Source: Sepioteuthis lessoniana
Lineage: Eukaryota; Mollusca; Cephalopoda; Myopsida; Loliginidae
Length of the DNA: 64,000 bases
Reading direction: 5' to 3'
Assembly (NCBI GenBank): GCA_963585895.1
Contig: OY757907.1
Location: 105,593,430-105,657,429 of the forward strand
Shown here: positions 1 to 11,890 of the stretch, one piece after another
Layout: each line of letters starts with the position of its first letter
Position numbering within the stretch: the stretch's first letter is position 1
The notes under the pieces: model-generated
The model's database searches: none
Told to the model about the DNA's origin: nothing
What the model saw: the letters and a program-made list of their open reading frames with translations, nothing else
Made by a program: the position numbers and the translations under genes

Positions 1-46
1 ACCGAGGAGGCTTCAGGGATTATAGAGCTTTTACAAATGACTTTTT

Positions 47-510
47 TTTGGGTGGTAGCATTGGGTGTTTTAGGCTTTTACTTTTTCTTCTAAACTACTG
101 TTAGGGCTTTCTTTAAGAATTTTGAAATTATATTATAGAAGAGATTCAAAAACATTTTGCCGTGTTCGCTGACAATTGGACAGAGTCTTATAATCAATTT
201 GGGTTTATAGTAGAGTAAGCGTGTCTTTACATTTAAAACGCATAGTTTAAGCATTATTTTACAAACAAAAATACAGCATAACATTTTGTAAAATTCAGCA
301 TTTTAAATTAATAGGACTTAAAGACATACTGACCTATATTTCTCTGTTAGCACGTGAGTTCAAATCCTTCCTCTCCTGAACTCACGTGCCAACAGAGAAA
401 AAAATGTATCAATATTGGTCAGTACGTCTTTAAGTCCTATTAATTTAAAATGCTGAATTATAAGTATAAGCCTAAAAAACCTAATGCTACCACAAGCCCC
501 CTCCCCAAAA
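47..510. repeat. Snap-back palindrome (fold-back element)
   Basis: About 70 bases at 293-362 pair with 378-457 as near-perfect inverted arms, sharing for example ATTAATAGGACTTAAAGAC. The centre carries GCACGTGAGTTCA and its complement around a short loop. An outer pair, 47-82 and 466-505, also matches inverted (TGGTAGCATT on the left arm). The left arm holds about 200 unpaired bases (83-285). The right arm has about 12 extra bases before its CTCTGTTGGCACG. It looks like a fold-back MITE with an insertion in one arm; no coding capacity. Confidence 0.7.
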
Positions 511-778
511 AAAGAGAAAGGAAAAAGAAAAAAAAAAAATGATGAAATTAATATCCCCCCCCTGACTAGAACAGTAGACCGTCTCCAAAACTACCTAAAA
601 AAATTTTATAAATATAATCATATGAAATTCTATCTAAGCTCAATCTTGCATCAGATGATTAAAGCAGCAGTTCTAAGAGAAGAATCTTAAAGCATAATTA
701 AACATATTTAGTTCACAAAATTCATGCCACAAGTTACTGTAAGTTAGTAATGTTTATACAACAACTTAGCAAAGATAG
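511..778. other. Unassigned AT-rich sequence
   Basis: Poly-A and poly-C interruptions and no convincing coding, RNA or repeat signature. Confidence 0.5.
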
Positions 779-1573
779 CCCAGTCAGCTTGGGCTGCAGA
801 ATATACTGACTACATCTCTGCAGAGGGGTAAGACACTCCCAACGAGTGTCCTAGATATGATACTAAACAATCTGATGGTGAGGCTTCAGTAATGCTAGAG
901 CTTTGGGAAATGCAGAGTACTCCTTTATTGCCATTGCTTTCAGGTCTACTCTGCCCTGGAGTGGTAGCACCTAATAGGGTCCTATCTATGGGTTAAATAG
1001 AACTAAACTGTGTAATTATGCTAAACTGAATTGTTTGAAATTAACTGATTTTGCATTTAACTGTGACAAAACAAAAAAAAAAACTGTAAACAGAATTGTT
1101 TAAAATAGAACTGTTTGATCATTTAACTCTGTGTAAACATATCACTGATGTTTAATTGAATTGTTAGTGATACATAGCAATACTTGGAGCCATTTAACTT
1201 TTTTGACCAGCTAAATAGAACTGTTTGATCGTTTAACTGTGTGTAAACAAAAAACACATGTACTTAATCTAAACTGAATTGTTTTAAATAGAACTGTTTT
1301 TACATTTAACTATAAACAAAAAACTGTATTTAAATGAATGACTAACTGTGTGTAAACAAAAAACTGTACTTATGCAAAACTGAATTGTTTGAAATAAGGT
1401 AAAACCATTTAATAGTGTGCAAAAAAAAAAAAAAAAAAAAAAAAAAGGAAAAAAGAGCTCAGCCTTGTTTAAAGATGTTATCTTGAAAATGTCTTTAGAA
1501 ATCATATATTTAATATGTGTATATATGTGGAGTTGGCATTAAATGACCTACAATGGTTGATATGCCATAAAAC
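779..1573 (+). repeat. Dispersed repeat C, long copy with internal minisatellite
   Basis: The copy starts near CAGTCAGCTTGGGCTGCAG. It continues through a conserved block (CTCTGCAGAGGGGTAAGAC, then GGTGAGGCTTCAGTAATGCT and AGGGTCCTATCTATG) and ends at TTGATATGCCATAAAAC. Between about 1,000 and 1,400 it carries several degenerate tandem copies of a roughly 35-base unit containing AACTGTTTGATCATTTAACT and GTGTAAACAAA. Ten or more related copies occur in the window in both orientations. I see no terminal inverted repeats or RNA polymerase III boxes, so the class is unclear. Confidence 0.75.
1414..1446 (+). repeat. Poly-A run
   Basis: A run of mostly A inside the minisatellite part of repeat C. 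Confidence 0.9.
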
Positions 1574-2159
1574 CGAACCCAACCAAACTTTACTAAAATA
1601 CTAAAAATATAATTGTCAGAGTTAACTAACATCAAGAAGAGAAGATATTGTTTGTGTAACTAACATTAAAGCTAGAAGTAAAATGATTGTCATTTCTTTA
1701 CAAAGTTGGTAAATTAAGAAGGATGACATTTTCTTTGGTGTAGTTCAGCTTTGCTGTTCAAATATTAAAGATAAAATAATCGAACGAGGCATGTAAGCAG
1801 TATTTGCAAATAGACACAGAGTGAATCTTTGAGTCCTTTGTTCTAGCTAATTGCACATGACACAGTTATGACTTGAAATCTATGTCTAAAGAAAATGATC
1901 TTCTGACATAATGAAAATATACTGCAGGTGACTTTATGAACAGGAGGGAAGGCGTGATGTTACACATGAGCTGTGATTAACTGGTGCAAAGAAGGAAAGG
2001 AATAAAAATTTTAAAAATTTAAGAGACATTAAAAAAGAAAAGGTGTGAGGAAGAGAAGACACAAAAGGTGTAGTCAGGAAAGATTGTAACATTGAAAAAA
2101 GAAAAGATGCAGGAACGACAATCAAGAAAACTTGTAAGAATACTTAAAATAATTAAGAA
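1574..2159. other. Unassigned AT-rich sequence
   Basis: No coding or RNA signal seen. From about 1,980 the plus strand becomes strongly purine-biased and grades into the minisatellite. Confidence 0.5.
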
Positions 2160-5100
2160 AAGGGAAATGAAGAGAAATACTAAAGAGTAAATGGAGAGAG
2201 AAAGACTAAAGAGTAAATGGAGAGAGAAAGATTAAACAGGGAAATGGAGAGAGAAAGATTAAACAGGGAAATGGAGAGAGAAAGATTAAACAGGGAAATG
2301 GAGAGAGAAAGATTTAACAGGAAATGGAGAGAGAAAGATTAAACGGGAAATGGAGAGAGAAAGATTTAACAGGAAATGGAGAGACAAAGATTTAACAGGA
2401 AATGGAGAGAGAAAGATTAAACAGGTAAATGGAGAGAGAAAGAATAAACAGGAAATGGAGAGAGACAAAGATTTAACAGGAAATGGAGAGACAAAGATTT
2501 AACAGGAAATGGAGAGACAAAGATTTAACAGGAAATGGAGAGAGAAAGATTAAACAGGTAAATGGAGAGAGAAAGATTAAACGGGAAATGGAGAGAGAAA
2601 GATTTAACAGGAAATGGAGAGAAAAAGATTAAACAGGGAAATGGAGAGAGAAAGATTAAACAGGGAAATGGAGAGAGAAAGATTAAACAGGTAAATGGAG
2701 AGAGAAAGATTAAACGGGAAATGGAGAGAGAAAGATTTAACGGGAAATGGAGAGAAAAAGATTAAACAGGTAAATGGAGAGAGAAAGATTAAACGGGAAA
2801 TGGAGAGAGAAAGATTTAACAGGAAATGGAGAGAAAAAGATTAAACAGGGAAATGGAGAGAGAAAGATTTAACAGGAAATGGAGAGAGAAAGATTAAACA
2901 GGGAAATGGAGAGAGAAAGATTAAACGGGAGATGGAGAGAGAAAGATTTAACAGGAAATGGAGAGAAAAAGATTAAACAGGGAAATGGAGAGAGAAAGAT
3001 TAAACAGGGAAATGGAGAGAGAAAGATTAAACAGGGAAATGGAGAGAGAAAGATTAAATGGTAAATGGAGAGAGAAAGATTAAACAGGGAAACAGAGAGA
3101 GAAAGATTAAACAGTGAAATGGAGAGAGAAAGATTAAACAGTGAAATGGAGAGAGAAAGATTAAACAGGTAAATGGAGAGAGAAAGATTAAACGGGAAAT
3201 GGAGAGAGAAAGATTTAACGGGAAATGGAGAGAAAAAGATTAAACAGGTAAATGGAGAGAGAAAGATTAAACGGGAAATGGAGAGAGAAAGATTTAACAG
3301 GAAATGGAGAGAAAAAGATTAAACAGGGAAATGGAGAGAGAAAGATTTAACAGGAAATGGAGAGAGAAAGATTAAACAGGTAAATGGAGAGAGAAAGATT
3401 AAACGGGAGATGGAGAGAGAAAGATTTAACAGGAAATGGAGAGAAAAAGATTAAACAGGGAAATGGAGAGAGAAAGATTAAACAGGGAAATGGAGAGAGA
3501 AAGATTAAACAGGGAAATGGAGAGAGAAAGATTAAATGGTAAATGGAGAGAGAAAGATTAAACAGGGAAACAGAGAGAGAAAGATTAAACAGTGAAATGG
3601 AGAGAGAAAGATTAAACAGTGAAATGGAGAGAGAAAGATTAAACAGGTAAATGGAGAGAGAAAGATTAAACGGGAAATGGAGAGAGAAAGATTTAACAGG
3701 AAATGGAGAGAGAAAGATTTAACAGGAAATGGAGAGAGAAAGATTAAACAGGTAAATGGAGAGAGAAAGATTAAACGGGAAATGGAGAGAGAAAGATTTA
3801 ACAGGAAATGGAGAGAGAAAGATTTAACAGGAAATGGAGAGAGAAAGATTTAACAGGAAATGGAGAGAGAAAGATTTAACAGGAAATGGAGAGAGAAAGA
3901 TTAAACAGGGAAATGGAGAGAGAAAGATTAAACAGGGAAATGGAGAGAGAAAGATTAAACAGGGAAATGGAGAGAGAAAGATTAAACAGGGAAATGGAGA
4001 GAGAAAGATTAAACAGGTAAATGGAGAGAGAAAGATTAAACGGAAAATGGAGAGACAAAGATTTAACAGGAAATGGAGAGAGAAAGATTTAACAGGAAAG
4101 GGAGAGAGAAAGATTAAACAGGTAAATGGAGAGAGAAAGATTAAACGGGAAATGGAGAGAGAAAGATTAAACGGGAAATGGAGAGAGAAAGATTAAACAG
4201 GGAAATGGAGAGAGAAAGATTAAACAGGGAAATGGAGAGAGAAAGATTAAACAGGGAAATGGAGAGAGAAAGATTAAACAGGGAAATGGAGAGAGAAAGA
4301 TTCAACAGGGAAATGGAGAGAGAAAGATTTAACAGGAAATGGAGAGAGAAAGATTAAACAGGGAAATGGAGAGAGAAAGATTAAACAGGAAATGGAGAGA
4401 AAAAGATTAAACAGGGAAATGGAGAGAGAAAGATTAAACAGGGAAATGGAGAGAGAAAGATTAAACAGGTAAATGGAGAGAGAAAGATTAAACAGGGAAA
4501 TGGAGAGAGAAAGATTAAATGGTAAATGGAGAGAGAAAGATTAAACAGGGAAATGGAGAGAGAAAGATTAAACAGGGAAATGGAGAGAGAAAGATTAAAC
4601 GGGAAATGGAGAGAAAAAGATTAAACAGGGAAATGGAGAGAGAAAGATTAAAAGGGAAATGGAGAGAGAAAGATTAAACGGGAAATGGAGAGAGAAAGAT
4701 TTAACAGGAAATGGAGAGACAAAGATTTAACAGGAAATGGAGAGAGAAAGATTAAACAGGTAAATGGAGAGAGAAAGATTAAATGGTAAATGGAGAGAGA
4801 AAGATTAAACAGGAAATGGAGAGACAAAGATTTAACAGGAAATGGAGAGAGAAAGATTAAACAGGTAAATGGAGAGAGAAAGATTAAACAGGTAAATGGA
4901 GAGAGAAAGATTAAACAGGGAAATGGAGAGAGAAAGATTAAACAGGGAAATGGAGAGAGAAAGATTAAACAGGGAAATGGAGAGAGAAAGATTAAACAGG
5001 GAAATGGAGAGAGAAAGATTAAACAGGGAAATGGAGAGAGAAAGATTAAACAGGGAAATGGAGAGAGAAAGATTAAACGGGAAATGGAGAGAGAAAGATT

Positions 5101-6215
5101 AAACAGGGAAATGGAGAGAGAAAGATTAAACGGGAAATGGAGAGAAAAAGATTAAACAGGGAAATGGAGAGAGAAAGATTAAACGGGAAATGGAGAGAGA
5201 AAGATTAAACAGGGAAATGGAGAGAGAAAGATTAAACGGGAAATGGAGAGAGAAAGATTTAACAGGAAATGGAGAGAAAAAGATTAAACGGGAAATGGAG
5301 AGAGAAAGATTAAACAGGGAAATGGAGAGAGAAAGATTTAACAGGAAATGGAGAGAGAAAGATTAAACAGGGAAATGGAGAGAGAAAGATTAAACAGGGA
5401 AATGGAGAGAGAAAGATTAAACGGGAAATGGAGAGAGAAAGATTAAACAGGGAAATGGAGAGAGAAAGATTAAACAGGGAAATGGAGAGAGAAAGATTAA
5501 ACGGGAAATGGAGAGAGAAAGATTTAACAGGAAATGGAGAGAGAAAGATTTAACAGGAAATGGAGAGAGAAAGATTAAATGGTAAATGGAGAGAGAAAGA
5601 TTAAACAGGGAAATGGAGAGAAAAAGATTAAACAGGGAAATGGAGAGAGAAAGATTAAACGGGAAATGGAGAGAGAAAGATTAAACAGGGAAATGGAGAG
5701 AGAAAGATTAAACGGGAAATGGAGAGAGAAAGATTTAACAGGAAATGGAGAGAAAAAGATTAAACGGGAAATGGAGAGAGAAAGATTAAACAGGGAAATG
5801 GAGAGAGAAAGATTTAACAGGAAATGGAGAGAGAAAGATTAAACAGGGAAATGGAGAGAGAAAGATTAAACAGGGAAATGGAGAGAGAAAGATTAAACGG
5901 GAAATGGAGAGAGAAAGATTAAACAGGGAAATGGAGAGAGAAAGATTAAACAGGGAAATGGAGAGAGAAAGATTAAACAGGTAAATGGAGAGAGAAAGAT
6001 TAAACGGAAAATGGAGAGACAAAGATTTAACAGGAAATGGAGAGAGAAAGATTTAACAGGAAAGGGAGAGAGAAAGATTAAACAGGGAAATGGAGAGAGA
6101 AAGATTAAACAGGGAAATGGAGAGAGAAAGATTTAACAGGAAATGGAGAGAGAAAGATTAAACGGGAAATGGAGAGACAAAGACTAAAGAGTAAAACGAG
6201 AGAAAAAGACTAAAC
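2160..6215 (+). repeat. 26/27-bp purine-rich minisatellite, about 150 units
   Basis: The unit is AAATGGAGAGAGAAAGATTA plus AACAGGG (27 bases), alternating with 26-base variants ending TTAACAGG or TAAACGGG. The plus strand is about four-fifths purine. Units at both edges carry a distinct GACTAAAGAGT ending (about 2,165-2,215 and 6,178-6,190), while interior units are near identical, as expected if homogenisation acts on the centre. Frames through the array read as MERERLNR or GNGERKIKQ peptides. The 26/27 mixture breaks frame, so I do not regard these as proteins. Confidence 0.95.
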
Positions 6216-6611
6216 TGTAAGAAAGAATAGAAAATAAAGACAAACAAATAAAAAGAAGGAAAGAAAATGAAAGATAATAAAAAGATAAAGTTGGAAAAGA
6301 AGATTTTAGAACATGAGGGATGGAAAATAGAAAAAAAAGAAAAATGCCCCCACCAGAAAACATTCACAAAAAAAAAAAAAAAAGAGAGAAAAAAGAGTAA
6401 AGAGAGAAAGAGTCAGAAGAGACAAAAGAAAAAGCGAAGAAAGAGAGAGAATGAAAAAGGAAGAGGAAGACATAAGCAGAAATGAAAGAAAAAAAGGACT
6501 AAAAAGTATAGAGTAAAAAAAAAAAAAAAATACAAAATAGGAGAGAGAGGGACAAAAGTAGAAATGAAAGGGAAAAAGACTAAAAACTGTAGAGGGAGTA
6601 AAAGAAAAAAC

Positions 6612-6650
<39 letters not shown>

Positions 6651-6800
6651 GAAAAAGAAAAGAACTAAAAGATTTAGTAAAAGAGTAGAAAGTAAAAAAA
6701 TGAAAAGGTCACAAGTGAGAAGAGTTAAAAAAAAAAAGTCTCAGAGAGGAAAATGAATGAATACCATGAGAAAAATATCAAATAAAAAAAGATGAAAAGG
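6216..6800 (+). repeat. Diverged purine-rich flank of the minisatellite
   Basis: Continues the GA-rich bias with degenerate units such as GAAATGAAAGGGAAAAAGAC, an (AG)n run at about 6,616-6,647 and short A runs. It looks like older, diverged units of the neighbouring array mixed with simple sequence. Lysine/arginine-rich frames here are composition artefacts. Confidence 0.7.
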
Positions 6801-7370
6801 AAGACAATATTATAGTTATATTCCAGACTAGAATACTGTATATGCATCAGCTGTATAAAATGAAGCTTACAGATAAAAACAAATATAAATCTGAAGCAAT
6901 ATGTCTACTAGATAGGATGCTGCAATTATCAAGAATGTTGCTGGCACATAAAGAAATGAGAAAAGAAATTGCAACAGATGAAAACTAGCAACTAATGTGT
7001 CAACACTGCTGTGAGGCTATCACTGGAATCTTTTTTTCTTTTTCTTTTCCATTTTCCATGTGTATTTTAACTAGGTGCAAAGAAGGGATATTTAATCTCT
7101 AGTAAAGGTAGTTTACTCAGATGAACAGATGCAGCTTTGAATCTAAATTCTTTGAAAATCTGTGATGTATTAAAAAAAAAATACAAAGCATTTCTTTGTG
7201 TATGTTATTTGCAGGAATTTGGGATCACTTTTTAAAAAATTTTATCAGATGAATACATTTTTTATCAACTGAATACAGACTAAATTGTGTATAAAGCTGA
7301 GAAATTAGTTCAGTGGACTGTGAAGTAAACCATGAAAGGTTTCATTCTTACTACGAGATTAATCTATCTA
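6801..7370. other. Unassigned AT-rich sequence
   Basis: No gene or clear repeat recognised. Confidence 0.5.
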
Positions 7371-7371
7371 T

Positions 7372-7373
7372 TA

Positions 7374-7441
<68 letters not shown>
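7372..7441 (+). repeat. (CT)n(CA)n microsatellite
   Basis: A short CT run passes into more than 25 CA dinucleotides. Confidence 0.95.
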
Positions 7442-7443
<2 letters not shown>

Positions 7444-7609
7444 TAAAATAAAATATCTTTCCTTAAAATTAAGATTATATGTGAATCTTGCAATACATCT
7501 AATTAATAAGATATTCAAATTATAAATAAATAAAAGCTAGTAAAGAAAAATAACAAAATAAAATTCCAAAGCTGTTTATTTAAGATCCATTAATAATAAT
7601 ACTCACTCA

Positions 7610-7930
7610 CTCTCAGTGGTTCTGTATCTTGGTTTGATTGTGGGGGTGCTACTCATGTAACATGTCTTGAGCAAAGAAAACCTGGCTGAATCCATCCTTA
7701 TCCAAGTCTATAATTGGCTTGAATTCAGTTTTCCTTCTTTTAGACTATTTGCCATACCAAGGGTAAAGAACCCAACATGCTCTACTATTTTTTACATAAC
7801 TGGAGGGAGAATAGTTGGATTCATACCTTTTCCAAGAGTATTAGCAAACAGCCTTGTTCAGGATTTGAACTTGGATATCTAAGTCCATTTCCTATGATAA
7901 TAACTGTTATGCCACTAGCATCTTTAACAA
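7610..7930 (-). repeat. SINE-A-like element, older subfamily
   Basis: On the minus strand a degenerate tRNA-like head (TAGTGGCATAACAGTTATTA and a GTTCAAATCC-like B box near 7,864) is followed by the same body as the SINE-A copies (AATCCAACTATTCTCCCTCC). This copy shares with 19,335-19,662 an extra tail, AGCACCACCACAACCAAACC-like in reverse sense, that the young copies lack. Confidence 0.7.
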
Positions 7931-8186
7931 CGATACTAAATGTGTCAAATATGGAAGAAAACCAGCACAGACAACATTGTAATAGGACATAGAATACATT
8001 TTTCAATTGGTAGTAATACACTGTAATATATCTGGTAAATTAGCATTGTTTTTGTTTTTTTTTTTTTTACATAAAATAGAAAAGAGATCATTATTATGAT
8101 TCATACAATATGAATGTTTCTTCTTCAAAAGCCATTTTCATATAATCTTAGTCATTTAAGGCTTGAGCCAATGAATAAGTGAAGAA

Positions 8187-8443
8187 GTAAAGTTGGCAAC
8201 CGTAGTTGAGGGCAACCCAAAGGCTTCCTTTTCAATAGCTACAACACCGAGGTGTAGGGGAGGGTGCTACTCCTTTCCCTGGATTGCTCCACTTTACCCT
8301 CGATATGTACCTTATATTGCTGAGTGTTAAGCAAGGAGGTATCAAGTAGCATTTTTAAAGTCTTTGGTATGACTCAACCTGGGATTGAACCCAGGTCTCC
8401 TGGACCATTGGTTAACTTTCTACCCACTAGGCTAATGAGCCGG
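8187..8443 (-). repeat. SINE-B, tRNA-derived
   Basis: The minus strand begins with a tRNA-like head: A-box region CCTAGTGGGTAGAAAG, then GGAGACCTGGGTTCAATCCC as B box. The body ends in TCAACTACGGTTGCCAACTT and TTAC. Related copies lie at 23.7, 33.4, 40.7, 41.0 and 45.6 kb. Confidence 0.85.
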
Positions 8444-8685
8444 TAAACATCTACAAATTTTCCAATTTTGACAATTTAATTAAACAGATATAAAAATTTA
8501 GAATGGACTAAAATTATACAGCAGGAAACAAATATCAACCATGACTGAAATAATATCTATACTTAACATAGTTAAAAGAGAGGAATGGTATAAGTTTCTA
8601 AGTATGCATGTGCTTCACAAAATGCAACTATCTTTTGATCAGGTTTCATACAGGATGGAGAGACTAGTTTATGAGAGAAACTCAC

Positions 8686-8686
<1 letters not shown>

Positions 8687-8773
<87 letters not shown>
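8687..8773 (+). repeat. (AT)n(AG)n microsatellite
   Basis: About 50 bases of alternating AT pass directly into about 36 bases of alternating AG. Confidence 0.95.
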
Positions 8774-8776
<3 letters not shown>

Positions 8777-8816
8777 CTCAATGAAAGGGGGCATCGCTGT
8801 TTGAGATGATATTAGC

Positions 8817-9230
8817 TGAGTAAAAATACAGAAAAAAAAAAAACAAGGGTAAGAAAAGCCAAAACTTTCTAAATTTATGTTCAGAGATTATTCTTCAGTT
8901 TTGTGTATGTATATTTGTAAAAAAATCTTTGCCTTACAATCAAAGTAAAATTTAGTCTTTAAAAACCTGGAAATTTAATAATTAGCAATCCACTAAATAA
9001 ACATGATGAAAATTAACGTTGAAAGTAAAGGAGCATTCAGGTTTTGAGAAGATAAATATGTAAGTAAAAATTCAAAAGACTAGGCTAAGAAGAACTTAAA
9101 CTTTATAAATTCATGTTCCTTGATTTTATTTTTTAGTTTTGTGTGTATATATTTGTAAAAAAAAAAATCTTTGCATTACTATTGAAGTAAAATTTAGTCT
9201 TGAAAAATAATTAGTAACCCACTAAGTGTG
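8817..9230 (+). repeat. Diverged tandem duplication (about 190-bp unit)
   Basis: 8,817-9,005 and 9,060-9,230 share, in order, AGTTTTGTGTATGTATATTT, then CTTTGC, AAGTAAAATTTAGTCTT and TCCACTAA-like blocks with many substitutions. No coding signal. Confidence 0.6.
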
Positions 9231-10140
9231 AACTATGAAATTTTTGATAATTTAATGAAGTTTGTGAGATTTTTAATTCATCTTAATAGCTAAACTTTAA
9301 ATGAAAAGAAAGGTTATGCAGACTTATAGTAAGTTAAAACTTATACAATTTAAACTTTGTAATTATATAGTAGCTTTATTATTATTCCCTTTCACAAGTC
9401 CCATTTTGAAGAAAGGGAATAAAGACACCGAAAAGTCTGAAAGAAGAAATAAAAGAAATTCCAACAGAATAAAAAATATTTCATTTTCATTGGAAAACTC
9501 AAAAAAAATTTCCCCAAAATAATTTTGTCAGTGTGAAATGATAGAATTAGATAACACTACATGTAACTGATCAAGCTAAGATGGGATATTTGAACTTTAA
9601 ACTTAGGGAAAATGAGATGTAGGTTTTTTTTTCTTCACAACACCACCTCCATAACCACTCGGATATCTTGCCCCAGCTAATTACAGGATAAGTATGTGAG
9701 AGAGAAGGAGAGTATTTTGTGAGCCACACAAACATATAACAATGGAAATCATGGGATGCAGCATGATGGATGTGAAGCAAAGCAGATGAATCCCAACTTG
9801 AGTCATCAGTGAGCTTCATCAGATACTGGGTATAAGAACCTCACAGGTCAATGATTAGGATAAATAGTTCAGTAAGCAAACTACTGTTACTTATCGTTAA
9901 GGGTGGTACATGGTGTCTATTGATGAGAAAATAAAAACAGTCAACCAAAAATTACCATGACTAATCCAAACTGTATATTCAAACTGAATCACCCTTCACA
10001 TGGGTAAACAAGGGATGTATTCTGCTGAGGTTGGAGCTCTGGCTCCAGTGTTCAAAAAATTAGCTACAGAGCCCAAACCCAACTTTCTTTGATTCAAAAA
10101 TATTGTTAACATAATAACATTTAATGTTAGGACTTAAACA
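9231..10140. other. Unassigned sequence
   Basis: AT-rich, no recognisable gene or repeat. The longest open frames have no family resemblance that I can see. Confidence 0.5.
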
Positions 10141-11890
10141 CAACAAACAGGCTACTTAAGCTTACAGCATCTGCAGCTGAGTACAATAGAGACATTATCT
10201 GCATGCATGAACAAAGACATTACTATAATGAACGAGAATACTACAATACTGGTAATGGGTAGACATTTATCTTGGCATCTGCATGGAAAAATTCTATCAG
10301 TGCTGCTGTAGGTGTAAGAATGCATCTCAGTCCTCATGGCTTAAAATCACTAAATAGCACAGAGAAAACCCAACTGAAAATTATGTGTGCAATATCTAAT
10401 GGTAACCTTTGTAAAATAACTGTCTCTTGCTACAGTCCCATTAATACCAATGAAAAACAGATATCAACTTCAACAATAGGCTATCTTACCTTGCTTAACA
10501 AATTCCTAAACTTAACACACTAATCACCAGTAGAGACATGAATGCTCAAATAGGCAAAAATGAAATAAGTTTGGCTTAAACAACCTGCCAAATAGAGATG
10601 GTGAATATCTAACAGATTTTTCACTCAAGATCAGTCTTTTAGGCCTAAACACTAAATTACAAAAAAGGGAAGGAAAACTATGGACCTACCCAAATAATGC
10701 TAAAGCACAGCTAGATTAGATACTCATGGATAAATAGCTCTCTTAACTGTAAGAAATACTCCACTTGTGAAGGAGTATTGTCCAATTATAGAATCGACAT
10801 GGCCAAGTTATGCTTGAGTCTATGCAGAAATCAGAAACAAAAAGTCAAAACCACACATTACAAATAGATATATAAGAAATAAACATACAGTAACTTAAGA
10901 AACAAATTCAATACTTTTCAGGCAATATCTGAAAGACATATTCTCAGTGCATAATTTGAAAATTTCATCATGGCCCACAAGGAAGCAGCAGCAGAGTGCA
11001 TACCAACAAAGCCATGATCAAATGTAAAGTTTCATTGAAGTGAATAGCAGTAAGGAAAAAACAAAATGACTATAAAAAAAAAAAAAGAAGCATTCTTACT
11101 CAATAAAAGAAACCCAATAAATACCAATGTGCAGAAACTTAAGAAAACTCAGAAAGAACATACCAACAAATACTAAAAAGAGCAATTAGAATACATTCAA
11201 GGCCAAATTGATAAAAATAGAAATTCAGTAGAAGATAGACAATCACAAATAGCATGGCAGACAGTAAATGAAGTGAGCAGAAGGAAATGTGCATTAAAAG
11301 CAAAACTAAAAGCTGCCAGCCAAGAAGAAAGACTTCTGAAGTGGAAAGAACATTTCAAGAATCTGATCAGAAAACCTCCTGAAATTCTTACTGCATAACC
11401 TAGAACAAGTAGTGGAAGGCATTAGCCTCAATGTGAATGCAGGTAAAATAGAGCATGTGTTTTAAACAAAAAGGAGCCAGCTCTGATAAAATAAAATGGG
11501 ATTTCTTCCAAGCTGCAGCTGTGCCCATACTTCTCCATGGATGCAACACATGGACGCTAACAAAACACATTGAAAAAAGCTAGATGAGAACTAGCCAAGA
11601 ATGCTGCATACTGTCTTGAACTAATCCTGGAAGTAAACACAACAAAACAGTAGTTGAACAGCAACTTCCCTCCCATCTCATTCAAGTCAGACATGTAACA
11701 CCCTGCTGGAAAAGCAAAGATAAACTCATAGGTGACATTTTCTTATGGACTCCTACACATGGATGTGCTAGTGTTGGCCAATTAGCAAAGACTTACATCA
11801 GCTCTGTGCAGACACAAGATGCAGCCATTTTCAACTGGCAGTTTATTTGAAAATACACAACAGCCCTGACCACATAAACATGCAACATAG
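10141..11890 (+). pseudogene. Decayed non-LTR retrotransposon (LINE)
   Basis: Frame-shifted plus-strand pieces read as a LINE endonuclease: a Met-His-Glu-like CMHEQRHYYN near 10,205; ASAWKNSISAAVGVRM; VSCYSPINTNEKQ, which resembles the YAPT/YSPTN strand; and SRDMNAQIGKNE, like the GDxNAxIG motif. At 11,500-11,850 a second set reads as the C-terminal tail common in these elements: LLHGCNTWTLTKHIEK, IQVRHVTPCWKSKDKLI and FLWTPTHGCASVGQLAKTYI. The reverse-transcriptase core between them is missing or unrecognisable, so the copy is internally deleted and dead. Confidence 0.8.

Noticed and set aside
2562..5842. Open frames MERERLNR... and GNGERKIKQ... of up to 121 codons in the purine-rich array
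   Set aside because: They are translations of the 26/27-bp tandem unit. Unit-length changes break frame, and all frames behave alike.
2160..6215. CRISPR-like regularly spaced repeat
   Set aside because: Units are directly abutting without unique spacers, in an evidently eukaryotic genome.
6158..6613. Lysine/arginine-rich and Phe-rich frames on the two strands
   Set aside because: Same purine-rich simple sequence with no start context, conservation or splice support.
9571..9819. 82-codon minus-strand frame considered as the missing DHDH exon 8
   Set aside because: It has no resemblance to the expected DEVRRQLGV-type C-terminus and no matching acceptor phase.
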